NCBI GenBank assembly: GCA_022792755.1
Contig: JAAWBP010000064.1
Location: 1 to 14,349 of the forward strand
Length of the DNA stretch: 14,349 nt
Reading direction: 5' to 3'
Source of the DNA: Oscillospiraceae bacterium
GTDB taxonomy: Bacteria > Bacillota > Clostridia > Oscillospirales > Ruminococcaceae
The position numbers and the translations under genes are program-made. The notes below the pieces were generated by a model. It was not told the DNA's origin, did no database searches, and saw only the letters and a list, made by a program, of their open reading frames with translations. Of this stretch, positions 7,150 to 13,432 are shown piece by piece; positions within the stretch are counted from its first letter, which is position 1, and each line of letters begins with the position of its first letter.

Positions 7150-7575
7150 TTAGCTGAGACGGACTGTCATGGTGACGGTTGTGCCGACATTGACGGTGGA
7201 ATCGATCTTCATTTCGTCGCTGTATTTCTTCATGTTGGGGAGGCCCATCCCGGCGCCGAAGCCCAGGGAACGCACTTCCTCCGGCGCGGTGGAATAACCG
7301 TCCTTCATGGCGAGTTCAATGTCGGCAATCCCTTTTCCGGTGTCTTTTAAAACCATATAGATCTGGTCGGGGGCAATGTCTACGTCAATGACCCCGCCGT
7401 TGGCGTGGATGACCATGTTGATCTCCCCCTCGTAGAGGACAATGGCGACCCGGCGGATCGCATCGGGGGAAACACCGATCTGGCGCAGCGTTTTTTTGAC
7501 ACCGGCCGAGGCTTCTCCCGCCCTGGTAAAGTCTTCTCCATCCACCGTGTAGTGGAGATGCAGCGTATCGCTCAT
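7150..7575 (-). CDS. RsbW-like anti-sigma factor/serine kinase-type ATPase
   Basis: This 141-residue single-domain protein has the GHKL ATPase fold of the RsbW/RsbT/SpoIIAB class. The N-box is YEGEINMVIHA (E51, N53, H57), the G1 box is DTGKGI (D78, G80, G82), and the lid with G2 is LGFGAGMGLPNMKKYSD. GTTVTMTV closes the fold. There is no histidine-kinase dimerisation domain or membrane segment, so it is a soluble protein acting on a protein partner. Such proteins bind sigma factors or phosphorylate STAS-domain antagonists; neither partner is encoded here. The chosen ATG at 7575 lies five bases past the stop of the upstream DRTGG gene, with GAGGGGG somewhat far upstream, suggesting coupled translation. 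A longer in-frame reading to 7938 would overlap the DRTGG gene completely and is rejected. Confidence 0.8.
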   Translation of the reverse strand: MSDTLHLHYTVDGEDFTRAGEASAGVKKTLRQIGVSPDAIRRVAIVLYEGEINMVIHANGGVIDVDIAPDQIYMVLKDTGKGIADIELAMKDGYSTAPEEVRSLGFGAGMGLPNMKKYSDEMKIDSTVNVGTTVTMTVRLS

Positions 7576-7580
7576 AGGGC

Positions 7581-7925
7581 TCAATTGCCCCCTCTCAGAC
7601 CATTTTCCCAAAGCTTGCCGCAGGCGGCAAACATCCGGTAAGCAGTACACATCAGCGTGATGTCCCGCTCTTTTGCGAGCTCGATCATCGCCTTGTCCGG
7701 CTTCTTGCCCCGCACGAAGATCACGCAGTGCATATCCATCATGTCGGCCGTCCTGACCACCTGCGGATTGACGAGGCCGGTGAGCAGGCAGGACTGGTCC
7801 TTGACATAAGCGAGGACGTCGCTCATCATGTCGGAACCGCAGGCGGTGTGGATTTCGGCGTCGAGACGGTCTTCGCAGCAGACGACCTCGCAGTCGAGGA
7901 TTTTTTTGATTTCTCCAATGGTCAT
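7581..7925 (-). CDS. DRTGG-domain protein (second of two)
   Basis: This 114-residue cytoplasmic protein is the first gene of the leftward cluster and another stand-alone DRTGG-family member. It matches the subgroup core ACGSDMMSDVLAYVK, then LLTGLVNPQVVRTADMMD and VIFVRGKKPD, and ends with the MFAACGKLWENGL helix. It differs clearly from the other copy at 4990-5325, so they are anciently diverged paralogues rather than a recent duplication. Function is unknown; ligand binding or protein-protein signalling is the usual guess. The ATG at 7925 has GGAG seven bases upstream. The RsbW-like gene follows after five bases, which suggests the two products act together. Confidence 0.8.
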   Translation of the reverse strand: MTIGEIKKILDCEVVCCEDRLDAEIHTACGSDMMSDVLAYVKDQSCLLTGLVNPQVVRTADMMDMHCVIFVRGKKPDKAMIELAKERDITLMCTAYRMFAACGKLWENGLRGGN

Positions 7926-8013
7926 AATTCCGCTCCATTCTTCCGGCTTTATTCGGTCTCGCCGGACTAATTTAGAAAGTTTGATTCCCGGGAGCCCCCG
8001 GTTCGATACTTTT

Positions 8014-8041
8014 ATTATAACATTTATGGGAAAGAATTCAA
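8014..8041 (-). promoter_or_regulatory. Promoter of the leftward sensory cluster
   Basis: On the minus strand an extended -10, TGTTATAAT, covers 8022-8014, with TTGAAT at 8041-8036 and a 16-base spacer. Transcription would begin near 8007, giving a leader of about 80 bases before the DRTGG start at 7925. A TTGACA further upstream (8053-8048) is too distant to be the -35. Confidence 0.55.
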
Positions 8042-8140
8042 CGGATTTGTCAAATATGAATAGTTCGAAAATTCGTTCACGATATTAACAAAAATTTTAC
8101 AACTAGTTTTGCGACAATATCTTCCTTTTTTTATAGCTTT

Positions 8141-8162
8141 TGTAGAATCTACATGATATAAT
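8141..8162 (+). promoter_or_regulatory. Extended -10 promoter of the hnd operon with overlapping palindrome
   Basis: TGATATAAT at 8154-8162 is an extended -10. No good -35 is present 16-18 bases upstream, which usually signals need for an activator. Directly abutting it, TGTAGA-A-TCTACA at 8141-8153 is a perfect palindrome in the spacer region, placed where a regulator could block or reshape polymerase binding. I cannot assign it to a known regulator. Confidence 0.5.
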
Positions 8163-8214
8163 ATTCAATAACTGTGAGCCGCTTATCAAATGTTACAAAA
8201 AGTCGGTTCTGGGG

Positions 8215-8242
8215 GGTTGGAAAGGACAAAAGTCCGCCAGCC
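8215..8242 (+). promoter_or_regulatory. Leader hairpin in the hnd operon 5' UTR
   Basis: GGTTGG (8215-8220) can pair with CCAGCC (8237-8242), allowing one G-U, and inside it GGAC (8224-8227) pairs with GTCC (8232-8235) around an AAAA loop. It lies just ahead of the Shine-Dalgarno of hndA at 8253-8260. There is no U-run of terminator strength after it. It could protect the message or modulate hndA translation. Confidence 0.35.
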
Positions 8243-8267
8243 GCAATTTTATGAGGAGGGCTATTTT

Positions 8268-8765
8268 ATGGCTAAAACAAGCAGTACATTGCCGTTTGTC
8301 GGGACACCTGAGCAGGAAGCGCAACTCAAGCAGTATATTGAGGAGCACAAGGATCAGGGCGGCGCATTGATGCCGGTATTGCAGAAAGCGCAGGAGATCT
8401 ACGGTTATCTTCCGGTAGAAGTGCAGCAGATGGTTTCTGACGGGTTGGGTGTGTCGATGTCTGAGATCTACGGCGTTGTAACATTCTATTCTCAATTCTC
8501 GCTCGCCCCCAAAGGAAAATATAAGATTTCTGTATGTCTGGGTACGGCCTGCTACGTCAAAGGCTCCGGCGACGTCTTCAACCGCCTTTCCCAGCGTTTG
8601 GGCATTACAAACGGCGAGTGCACGCAGGATGGAAAATTCTCCCTTGAAGCCTGCCGCTGCATCGGCGCCTGCGGCCTTGCGCCGGTTTTGACTGTCAACG
8701 ACGATGTTTACGGCCGTCTGGTCGTGGACGACGTTGACGAAATCCTGGCGAAATACGCGGACTAA
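8268..8765 (+). CDS. hndA: NuoE/HndA-like [2Fe-2S] subunit of the NAD(P)-linked [FeFe]-hydrogenase
   Basis: The 165-residue product is a thioredoxin-like [2Fe-2S] protein of the NuoE family (HydC of Thermotoga, HndA of Desulfovibrio). Cluster ligands are C90 and C95 in CLGTAC, and C131 and C135 in CIGAC; the helical N-terminal half includes MPVLQKAQEIYGYLP and the following VTFYSQF. It passes electrons between the flavin subunit and the rest of the soluble complex. I place the start at ATG 8268 because GAGGAGGG at 8253-8260 lies seven bases upstream and family members begin close to this point; an in-frame ATG at 8190 would add a non-homologous stretch that overlaps the leader hairpin. It is the first gene of the operon, and the GHKL ATPase gene follows five bases after the stop. 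Confidence 0.9.
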   Translation: MAKTSSTLPFVGTPEQEAQLKQYIEEHKDQGGALMPVLQKAQEIYGYLPVEVQQMVSDGLGVSMSEIYGVVTFYSQFSLAPKGKYKISVCLGTACYVKGSGDVFNRLSQRLGITNGECTQDGKFSLEACRCIGACGLAPVLTVNDDVYGRLVVDDVDEILAKYAD

Positions 8766-8770
8766 CCGCG

Positions 8771-9322
8771 ATGCAGGAGCTGTCGTTAAACATCCTCGAC
8801 ATCGCGCAGAATTCCGTCCGGGCGGGCGCTTCGCTGGTTCAGATTTCCGTTGTAAAACGGACGGCTGAAGGGCGGCTCGTCATCACCCTTGAGGACGACG
8901 GCTGCGGGATGAGCAAGGAGCAGGTGGAACGGGTGGTCGATCCGTTCTTCACGACCCGGACGACCCGAAAGATCGGGCTGGGCATCCCGTTTTTCAAGAT
9001 GACGGCGGAGATGACCGGCGGCAGTTTTCAGATCCAGTCCACTCCGGGGAAGGGCACCAAGGTGGCGGCGGAGTATTGCTATGAGCATATCGATATGCTC
9101 CCCCTCGGGGACGTCCCTTCGACGGTCATCACCCTGATTTCCGGCAGCCCGGAGATCGACTTCATCTATCGCTATGAGGTGGACGGACACTCGTTTGAAC
9201 TGGATACCCGCGAAGTCCGGCGGATGCTTGAAGGTGTAGATATCGCCTCGAATGAAATCTTGACGTTTCTGCGGCAGATGCTGGAGGAAAACATCGGGGA
9301 AATCGACCAATCGCAATCGTAA
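8771..9322 (+). CDS. Soluble GHKL (HATPase_c) ATP-binding protein inside the hnd operon
   Basis: This 183-residue protein carries a histidine-kinase-type ATP-binding domain without a phospho-accepting histidine domain, membrane segment or sensor. Seen are the N-box NILDIAQNSVRAGA (N14), the G1 box DDGCGM (D42/D43 to G46), the F-box DPFFTTR (59-63) and the G2 box GLGI (69-72). GKGTKV follows, and then a C-terminal part of about 80 residues (PSTVITLISGSPEIDFIYRYEV) that I do not recognise. Five bases separate it from hndA and no clear SD precedes its ATG, so it is probably translated by coupling. Lying between hndA and hndB, it must be co-expressed with the hydrogenase. It may be a kinase or an ATP-dependent switch acting on the enzyme or the sensory cluster. 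Homologues at this position occur in other clostridial hnd operons. Confidence 0.85.
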   Translation: MQELSLNILDIAQNSVRAGASLVQISVVKRTAEGRLVITLEDDGCGMSKEQVERVVDPFFTTRTTRKIGLGIPFFKMTAEMTGGSFQIQSTPGKGTKVAAEYCYEHIDMLPLGDVPSTVITLISGSPEIDFIYRYEVDGHSFELDTREVRRMLEGVDIASNEILTFLRQMLEENIGEIDQSQS

Positions 9323-9356
9323 AAATAACCTAATTTTTATAAGGTGGTGCGCATTC

Positions 9357-9725
9357 ATGAAAAGTTTAGCAGAGTTACAGGCCATTCGCGACCGTGTAAA
9401 GAACAATGTCGTTGTCCGTGAAAACAATGAGATCGACTACAGGGTGGTTGTCGGGATGGCGACCTGCGGGATCGCCGCAGGCGCTCGTCCGGTGCTCAAC
9501 GCCTGCTCGGAAGAGGTGGCGAAGCGGAATCTCCACAATGTCATGGTAACCCAGACCGGGTGCATCGGTATCTGTAAATTCGAGCCGGTCGTCGAGGTTT
9601 TTGACAAAGACGGAGCCAAGACGACCTATGTCAAAATGACGGCGGAAAAAATTGTAAGAGTCATCAACGACCACATTGTAAACGGTAATGTCGTTACCGA
9701 ATATACAATTGGCGCAAACGCATAA
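9357..9725 (+). CDS. hndB: HndB-like [2Fe-2S] thioredoxin-fold hydrogenase subunit
   Basis: The 122-residue product is a small thioredoxin-like [2Fe-2S] protein matching HndB of tetrameric NADP-reducing hydrogenases. Candidate ligands are C37 (GMATCGIAAGA), C50 (NACSEE), and C69 and C73 (TGCIGIC), the standard C-x12-C and C-x3-C arrangement. It probably holds an extra electron-transfer cluster beside the flavin subunit. The start at 9357 has AAGGTGGT at 9341-9348, eight bases upstream. It ends 13 bases before hndC. In trimeric HydABC enzymes this domain is only found fused to the flavin subunit, so a free copy points to the four-subunit HndABCD form. Confidence 0.88.
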   Translation: MKSLAELQAIRDRVKNNVVVRENNEIDYRVVVGMATCGIAAGARPVLNACSEEVAKRNLHNVMVTQTGCIGICKFEPVVEVFDKDGAKTTYVKMTAEKIVRVINDHIVNGNVVTEYTIGANA

Positions 9726-9738
9726 GGAGGATTATTCA

Positions 9739-11526
9739 ATGTATCGTTCTCATGTACTTGTATGCGGTGGTACCGGTTGTACTTCCTCCGGTTCGGAGCA
9801 GATTATTTCCGAGCTGCAAAAGGAAATTAACGCTGTCGGCCTCGCGGAAGAGGTAAATGTTGTCAGAACCGGATGCTTCGGCCTCTGTGCCCTCGGCCCG
9901 ATTATGATCGTTTACCCGGAAGGCAGCTTCTACTCCCGTGTAAAACCTGAAGACATCAAAGAAATCGTTGACGAGCATCTCCTCAAAGGCCGTATTGTAA
10001 AGCGCCTGCTTTACAGCGAGACGGTGGAGGATGAAAACGTCAAGTCCCTCAACGAGACGGATTTCTATAAAAAACAGCACCGTGTTGCGCTGCGCAACTG
10101 CGGCGTCATCAATCCGGAAAACATTGACGAATACATAGCGATGGACGGTTACTCCGCGCTCGGCAAATGCCTGACGGAGTACACCCCGGAGCAGGTCATC
10201 CAGGTGATTAAGGATTCCGGCCTCCGCGGGCGCGGCGGCGCGGGCTTCCCGACCGGCTTGAAGTGGTCCTTTGCGGCGGCGAACCAGGCGGATCAGAAAT
10301 ATGTCTGCTGTAACGCCGACGAAGGCGACCCAGGCGCGTTTATGGACCGTTCCGTTCTGGAGGGCGACCCGCATTCGGTCATCGAAGCGATGGCGATCGC
10401 GGGCTATGCAATCGGCGCTTCTCAGGGATATATCTATGTCCGTGCTGAGTACCCGATTGCGGTAAAACGCCTGGAGATCGCGATCGATCAGGCGAGAGAA
10501 TACGGTTTGCTCGGCAAAGACATCTTTGGAACCGGCTTTGATTTCGACCTCGGCCTCCGTCTTGGAGCAGGCGCTTTCGTCTGCGGCGAGGAAACCGCGC
10601 TGATGACCTCGATCGAGGGCAAACGCGGCGAGCCGAGATGCCGTCCGCCGTTCCCCGCGGTCAAGGGCTTGTTCGGCAAGCCGACCGTACTAAATAACGT
10701 TGAAACCTACGCGAACATCCCGCAGATCATTTTGAAAGGCGCGGATTGGTTCTCCTCCATGGGTACCGAGAAGTCGAAAGGCACTAAGGTATTCGCCCTC
10801 GGCGGCAAGATCCACAACACCGGCCTCGTCGAAGTCCCGATGGGCACCACCCTCCGCGAGATCGTCGAGGAAATCGGCGGCGGCATCCCGAACGGAAAGA
10901 AGTTCAAAGCTGCCCAGACCGGCGGCCCGTCCGGCGGATGTATCCCGGCGGAGCATTTGGACGTCCCGATCGACTATGACAACCTCATTGCCATCGGCTC
11001 GATGATGGGCTCCGGCGGTTTGATCGTCATGGACGAGGACAACTGTATGGTCGACATTGCGAAGTTCTTCTTAGAGTTCACCGTCGACGAGTCCTGCGGC
11101 AAATGTACCCCCTGCCGGATCGGTACCAAGCGCCTCTATGAGATGCTGGATAAGATTACCAAAGGCCAGGGGACGCTGGAAGACCTCGACAAGATGGAGG
11201 AGCTGTGCTACCACATCAAGAACAACTCCCTCTGCGGCCTTGGGCAGACCGCCCCGAACCCGGTTCTCTCCACCCTCCGTTATTTCCGCGACGAGTATGT
11301 CGCCCACGTTGTGGATAAGAAGTGCCCGGCTGGCGTTTGTAAGGAGCTGCTGAGCTACGAGATCGACCCGAATCTCTGTAAGGGTTGTACCCTTTGCTCC
11401 AGAGTCTGCCCGGTCGGCGCGATCAGCGGCACGGTGAAACAGCCGCATTCTATTGACAAGAACAAGTGTATCAAGTGCGGCGCTTGTATGGAAAAATGTA
11501 AATTTGCAGCAATTTCGAAGAAATAA
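9739..11526 (+). CDS. hndC: NuoF/HndC-like NAD(P)H-binding flavoprotein subunit
   Basis: This 595-residue subunit is where NAD(P)H meets FMN. Domains in order are a thioredoxin-like [2Fe-2S] domain (C9, C14, C46, C50), then the NuoF core with glycine-rich GRGGAGFPTGLKW near 163-175 and CNADEGDPGAFMD near 190-203 (FMN and NAD(P) binding). An SLBB region follows. Next come the [4Fe-4S] motif ESCGKCTPCRIG near 451-463 with SLCGLGQ near 497, and a C-terminal two-[4Fe-4S] ferredoxin domain (CKGCTLCSRVCP, CIKCGACMEKCKF). The layout matches HydB/HndC of bifurcating or NADP-reducing hydrogenases. I chose ATG 9739 because AAGGAGG at 9724-9730 is eight bases upstream and the next residues are the conserved domain start; an in-frame ATG at 9688 lies within hndB. 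Whether the cofactor is NADH or NADPH cannot be settled here. Confidence 0.93.
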   Translation: MYRSHVLVCGGTGCTSSGSEQIISELQKEINAVGLAEEVNVVRTGCFGLCALGPIMIVYPEGSFYSRVKPEDIKEIVDEHLLKGRIVKRLLYSETVEDENVKSLNETDFYKKQHRVALRNCGVINPENIDEYIAMDGYSALGKCLTEYTPEQVIQVIKDSGLRGRGGAGFPTGLKWSFAAANQADQKYVCCNADEGDPGAFMDRSVLEGDPHSVIEAMAIAGYAIGASQGYIYVRAEYPIAVKRLEIAIDQAREYGLLGKDIFGTGFDFDLGLRLGAGAFVCGEETALMTSIEGKRGEPRCRPPFPAVKGLFGKPTVLNNVETYANIPQIILKGADWFSSMGTEKSKGTKVFALGGKIHNTGLVEVPMGTTLREIVEEIGGGIPNGKKFKAAQTGGPSGGCIPAEHLDVPIDYDNLIAIGSMMGSGGLIVMDEDNCMVDIAKFFLEFTVDESCGKCTPCRIGTKRLYEMLDKITKGQGTLEDLDKMEELCYHIKNNSLCGLGQTAPNPVLSTLRYFRDEYVAHVVDKKCPAGVCKELLSYEIDPNLCKGCTLCSRVCPVGAISGTVKQPHSIDKNKCIKCGACMEKCKFAAISKK

Positions 11527-11542
11527 GAGGAGAAGTACCGAG

Positions 11543-13285
11543 ATGGAAAATGTAAACATCAAAATTAATGGAATTCCATTAAGCGTGCCGAAAAATTATA
11601 CGATCCTTGAAGCTGCACGCGCCAATGGGTTTGAAATTCCGACACTCTGTTATTTAAAAGACATCAACGCCATCGGCGCCTGCCGGATCTGTGTCGTTGA
11701 GGTAAAAGGCGCGAGGAGCTTAGTCGCCGCCTGCGTTTATCCGGTCAACGAGGGGATGGAGGTCACCACCAATTCTCCGGCCGTCATGAAGGCCAGGAGG
11801 CTGACCCTGGAGCTGATCCTTTCCACCCACGACAAAAAATGTCTTTCCTGCGTCCGCAGCGGAAGCTGTGAATTGCAGAAGCTCTGTAAGGATTACGGGG
11901 TTGAGGACGAAAACTTCTTTGAGGGTGTGAACGACCGCTATGAGATCGACGTGTCCGCCCCTCATATGTACCGTGACAACAACAAATGTATCCTCTGCCG
12001 CCGCTGTGTCGCCGCTTGTGAAAAGCTCCAAAGCGTGTCGGTCATCGGGCCGATTGAGCGTGGTTTCAAGACCCACATCGGCAGCCCGTTTGAGGTGGAT
12101 CTGGATGCGACCTCCTGTGTTTCCTGCGGCCAGTGCATCGTAGCCTGCCCGACTGGCGCCCTCTCTGAAAAGGATGATACCGATAAGGTTTGGGCTGCTT
12201 TGGCCGACCCGTCCAAGCATGTCGTTGTCCAGACCGCGCCGTCGATCCGCGTCACCCTCGGTGAAGCGTTCGGCATGCCGGTCGGCTCGAACGTCAAAGG
12301 CAAGATGGCTGCGGCGCTCCGCCGCCTCGGCTTCGACAAGGTCTTTGACACCGATTTCTCCGCCGACCTCACCATTATGGAGGAGGCGAACGAGTTCCTG
12401 CAGCGGGTTCAGAACGGCGGCACCCTGCCGATGATCACCTCCTGTTCTCCGGGATGGGTCAAGTTCTGCGAATACAATTACCCCGAGATGATCGACAACC
12501 TCTCCACCTGTAAGTCGCCGCAGCAGATGTTCGGCGCGGTCATCAAGACCTACTATGCGGAGAAAAATGGGATCGACCCAAAGGACATCGTCAGCGTCAG
12601 CATCATGCCCTGTACCGCGAAGAAATTCGAGGTTGGGCGCGATCATCAGGACGCGGCCGGCCTTCCGGATGTGGACATCGCACTGACCACCAGGGAGCTT
12701 GCCAGGATGATCGAGCGCGCGGGGATTATGTTCACCCAGCTGCCTGATGAGGACTTTGACAATCCGCTCGGCGAGTCCACCGGTGCAGGCGTCATCTTCG
12801 GCGCGACCGGCGGCGTTATGGAGGCGGCACTGAGAACCGCTGTTGAAAAACTCACCGGCGAAGAGCTCAAAGCGCTCGACTTCACCGAAGTCCGCGGCAC
12901 TGCCGGAATCAAAGAGGCGACCTACAATGTCGCCGGAATGGATGTCAACGTTGCAGTTGCTTCCGGCCTTGCGAATGCGAGAGCGCTTCTCGAGGATGTC
13001 AAGGCGGGCAGAAAGAACTACCACTTCATCGAGATTATGGCTTGCCCGGGCGGCTGCGTCAACGGTGGCGGGCAGCCCACTCAGCCTGCGAGTGTCCGCA
13101 ACTTCGTGGATCTGAGGGCAGAGCGCGCCAAGGCGATTTATGAAGAGGATCAGAACCTGCCGGTTCGGAAGTCTCACGAGAACCCGATGATCAAGAAGAT
13201 CTACGACGAGTTCTTCGGCGAGCCCGGAAGCCATAAAGCGCATCATATCCTCCATACCCAGTATGTAGACCGCAAAAACGGTTAA
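11543..13285 (+). CDS. hndD: Catalytic [FeFe]-hydrogenase subunit (HndD/HydA, group A)
   Basis: The 580-residue catalytic subunit has the CpI-like modular layout. It has a plant-type [2Fe-2S] domain (C36, C47, C50, C64), a His-Cys [4Fe-4S] site (H96, C100, C103, C109) and two ferredoxin clusters (CILCRRCVAAC, CVSCGQCIVACP). The H-cluster domain follows, with L1 TSCSPGW (C301, S302), L2 MPCTAKKFE (C357) and L3 EIMACPGGCVNGG (C501, C505), and a C-terminal small-subunit-like region KSHENPMIKKIYDEFFG. It reduces protons or oxidises H2 in the cytoplasm, fed by HndABC. The numbering runs exactly two ahead of CpI at every ligand, which puts Ser302 where CpI has the [4Fe-4S] ligand Cys300. The start at 11543 follows GAGGAG at 11527-11532. 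The maturases HydE, HydF and HydG are not in this window. Confidence 0.95.
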   Translation: MENVNIKINGIPLSVPKNYTILEAARANGFEIPTLCYLKDINAIGACRICVVEVKGARSLVAACVYPVNEGMEVTTNSPAVMKARRLTLELILSTHDKKCLSCVRSGSCELQKLCKDYGVEDENFFEGVNDRYEIDVSAPHMYRDNNKCILCRRCVAACEKLQSVSVIGPIERGFKTHIGSPFEVDLDATSCVSCGQCIVACPTGALSEKDDTDKVWAALADPSKHVVVQTAPSIRVTLGEAFGMPVGSNVKGKMAAALRRLGFDKVFDTDFSADLTIMEEANEFLQRVQNGGTLPMITSCSPGWVKFCEYNYPEMIDNLSTCKSPQQMFGAVIKTYYAEKNGIDPKDIVSVSIMPCTAKKFEVGRDHQDAAGLPDVDIALTTRELARMIERAGIMFTQLPDEDFDNPLGESTGAGVIFGATGGVMEAALRTAVEKLTGEELKALDFTEVRGTAGIKEATYNVAGMDVNVAVASGLANARALLEDVKAGRKNYHFIEIMACPGGCVNGGGQPTQPASVRNFVDLRAERAKAIYEEDQNLPVRKSHENPMIKKIYDEFFGEPGSHKAHHILHTQYVDRKNG

Positions 13286-13287
13286 AT

Positions 13288-13320
13288 AAAAATCCCCCGG
13301 TTCAGGCCGGGGGATTTTTT
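13288..13320 (+). terminator. Rho-independent terminator of the hnd operon
   Basis: AAAAATCCCCCGG at 13288-13300 pairs with CCGGGGGATTTTT at 13307-13319 around the loop TTCAGG. It is a 13-bp stem with a six-T tail, starting three bases after the hndD stop. This is a very stable intrinsic terminator that separates the hydrogenase operon from the permease gene. Confidence 0.92.
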
Positions 13321-13371
13321 GCGGCTTGAGATAATCGTCCGAAATTTGTCGAGAGACGCTGTCGATTGCTA

Positions 13372-13400
13372 TTTACATTTCGTTCATATTATAGTAAAAT
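13372..13400 (+). promoter_or_regulatory. Promoter of the NCS2 permease gene
   Basis: TTTACA at 13372-13377 and TAAAAT at 13395-13400 are 17 bases apart, about 30 bases ahead of the permease start. No PyrR attenuator or purine riboswitch fold was recognised in the short leader. Confidence 0.5.
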
Positions 13401-13432
13401 GAAGGGCAAAGAATTTTTATGGAGGTAGATGC

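Larger units (their letters stand above)
7926..8267. other. Divergent regulatory region between the sensory cluster and the hnd operon
   Basis: No gene is seen in these 342 bases. They hold back-to-back promoters described separately. The leftward leader (about 8007 to 7926) contains two short GC hairpins: CCGGG/CCCGG at 7988-8001, and TCCGGC at 7942-7947 with GCCGGA at 7961-7966. The rightward leader is about 100 bases with a compound hairpin at 8215-8242. Shared control of both transcription units from here is likely (inference). Confidence 0.7.

Noticed and set aside
6815..7153. A 112-codon rightward open frame, and others, across the 296-bp element
   Set aside because: No Shine-Dalgarno, no recognisable domain, and the sequence is explained by inverted and direct repeats; GC-rich DNA stays open by chance.
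7576..7938. Upstream in-frame extension of the RsbW-like protein to 262 residues
   Set aside because: The extension is arginine-rich, has no family similarity and is the shifted frame of the DRTGG gene; MSDTLHLHYTV at 7575 is the natural start.
8073..8091. Rex-type redox operator upstream of the hydrogenase operon
   Set aside because: TTAACAA at 8085-8091 is a good right half, but the left half TCGTTCA is poor and the spacing is off by one.
8190..8267. Upstream start for hndA adding 26 residues
   Set aside because: It overlaps the leader hairpin and the ribosome binding site; the ATG at 8268 has an ideal Shine-Dalgarno.
11720..13255. A 511-codon leftward open frame opposite hndD
   Set aside because: It is the antisense shadow of a clearly conserved hydrogenase gene with GC-rich third positions, and shows no domain or ribosome binding site.
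13321..13432. PyrR attenuator or purine riboswitch before the NCS2 permease
   Set aside because: The leader is short after the -10 at 13400, and neither the PyrR-binding loop consensus nor a purine aptamer fold was seen.
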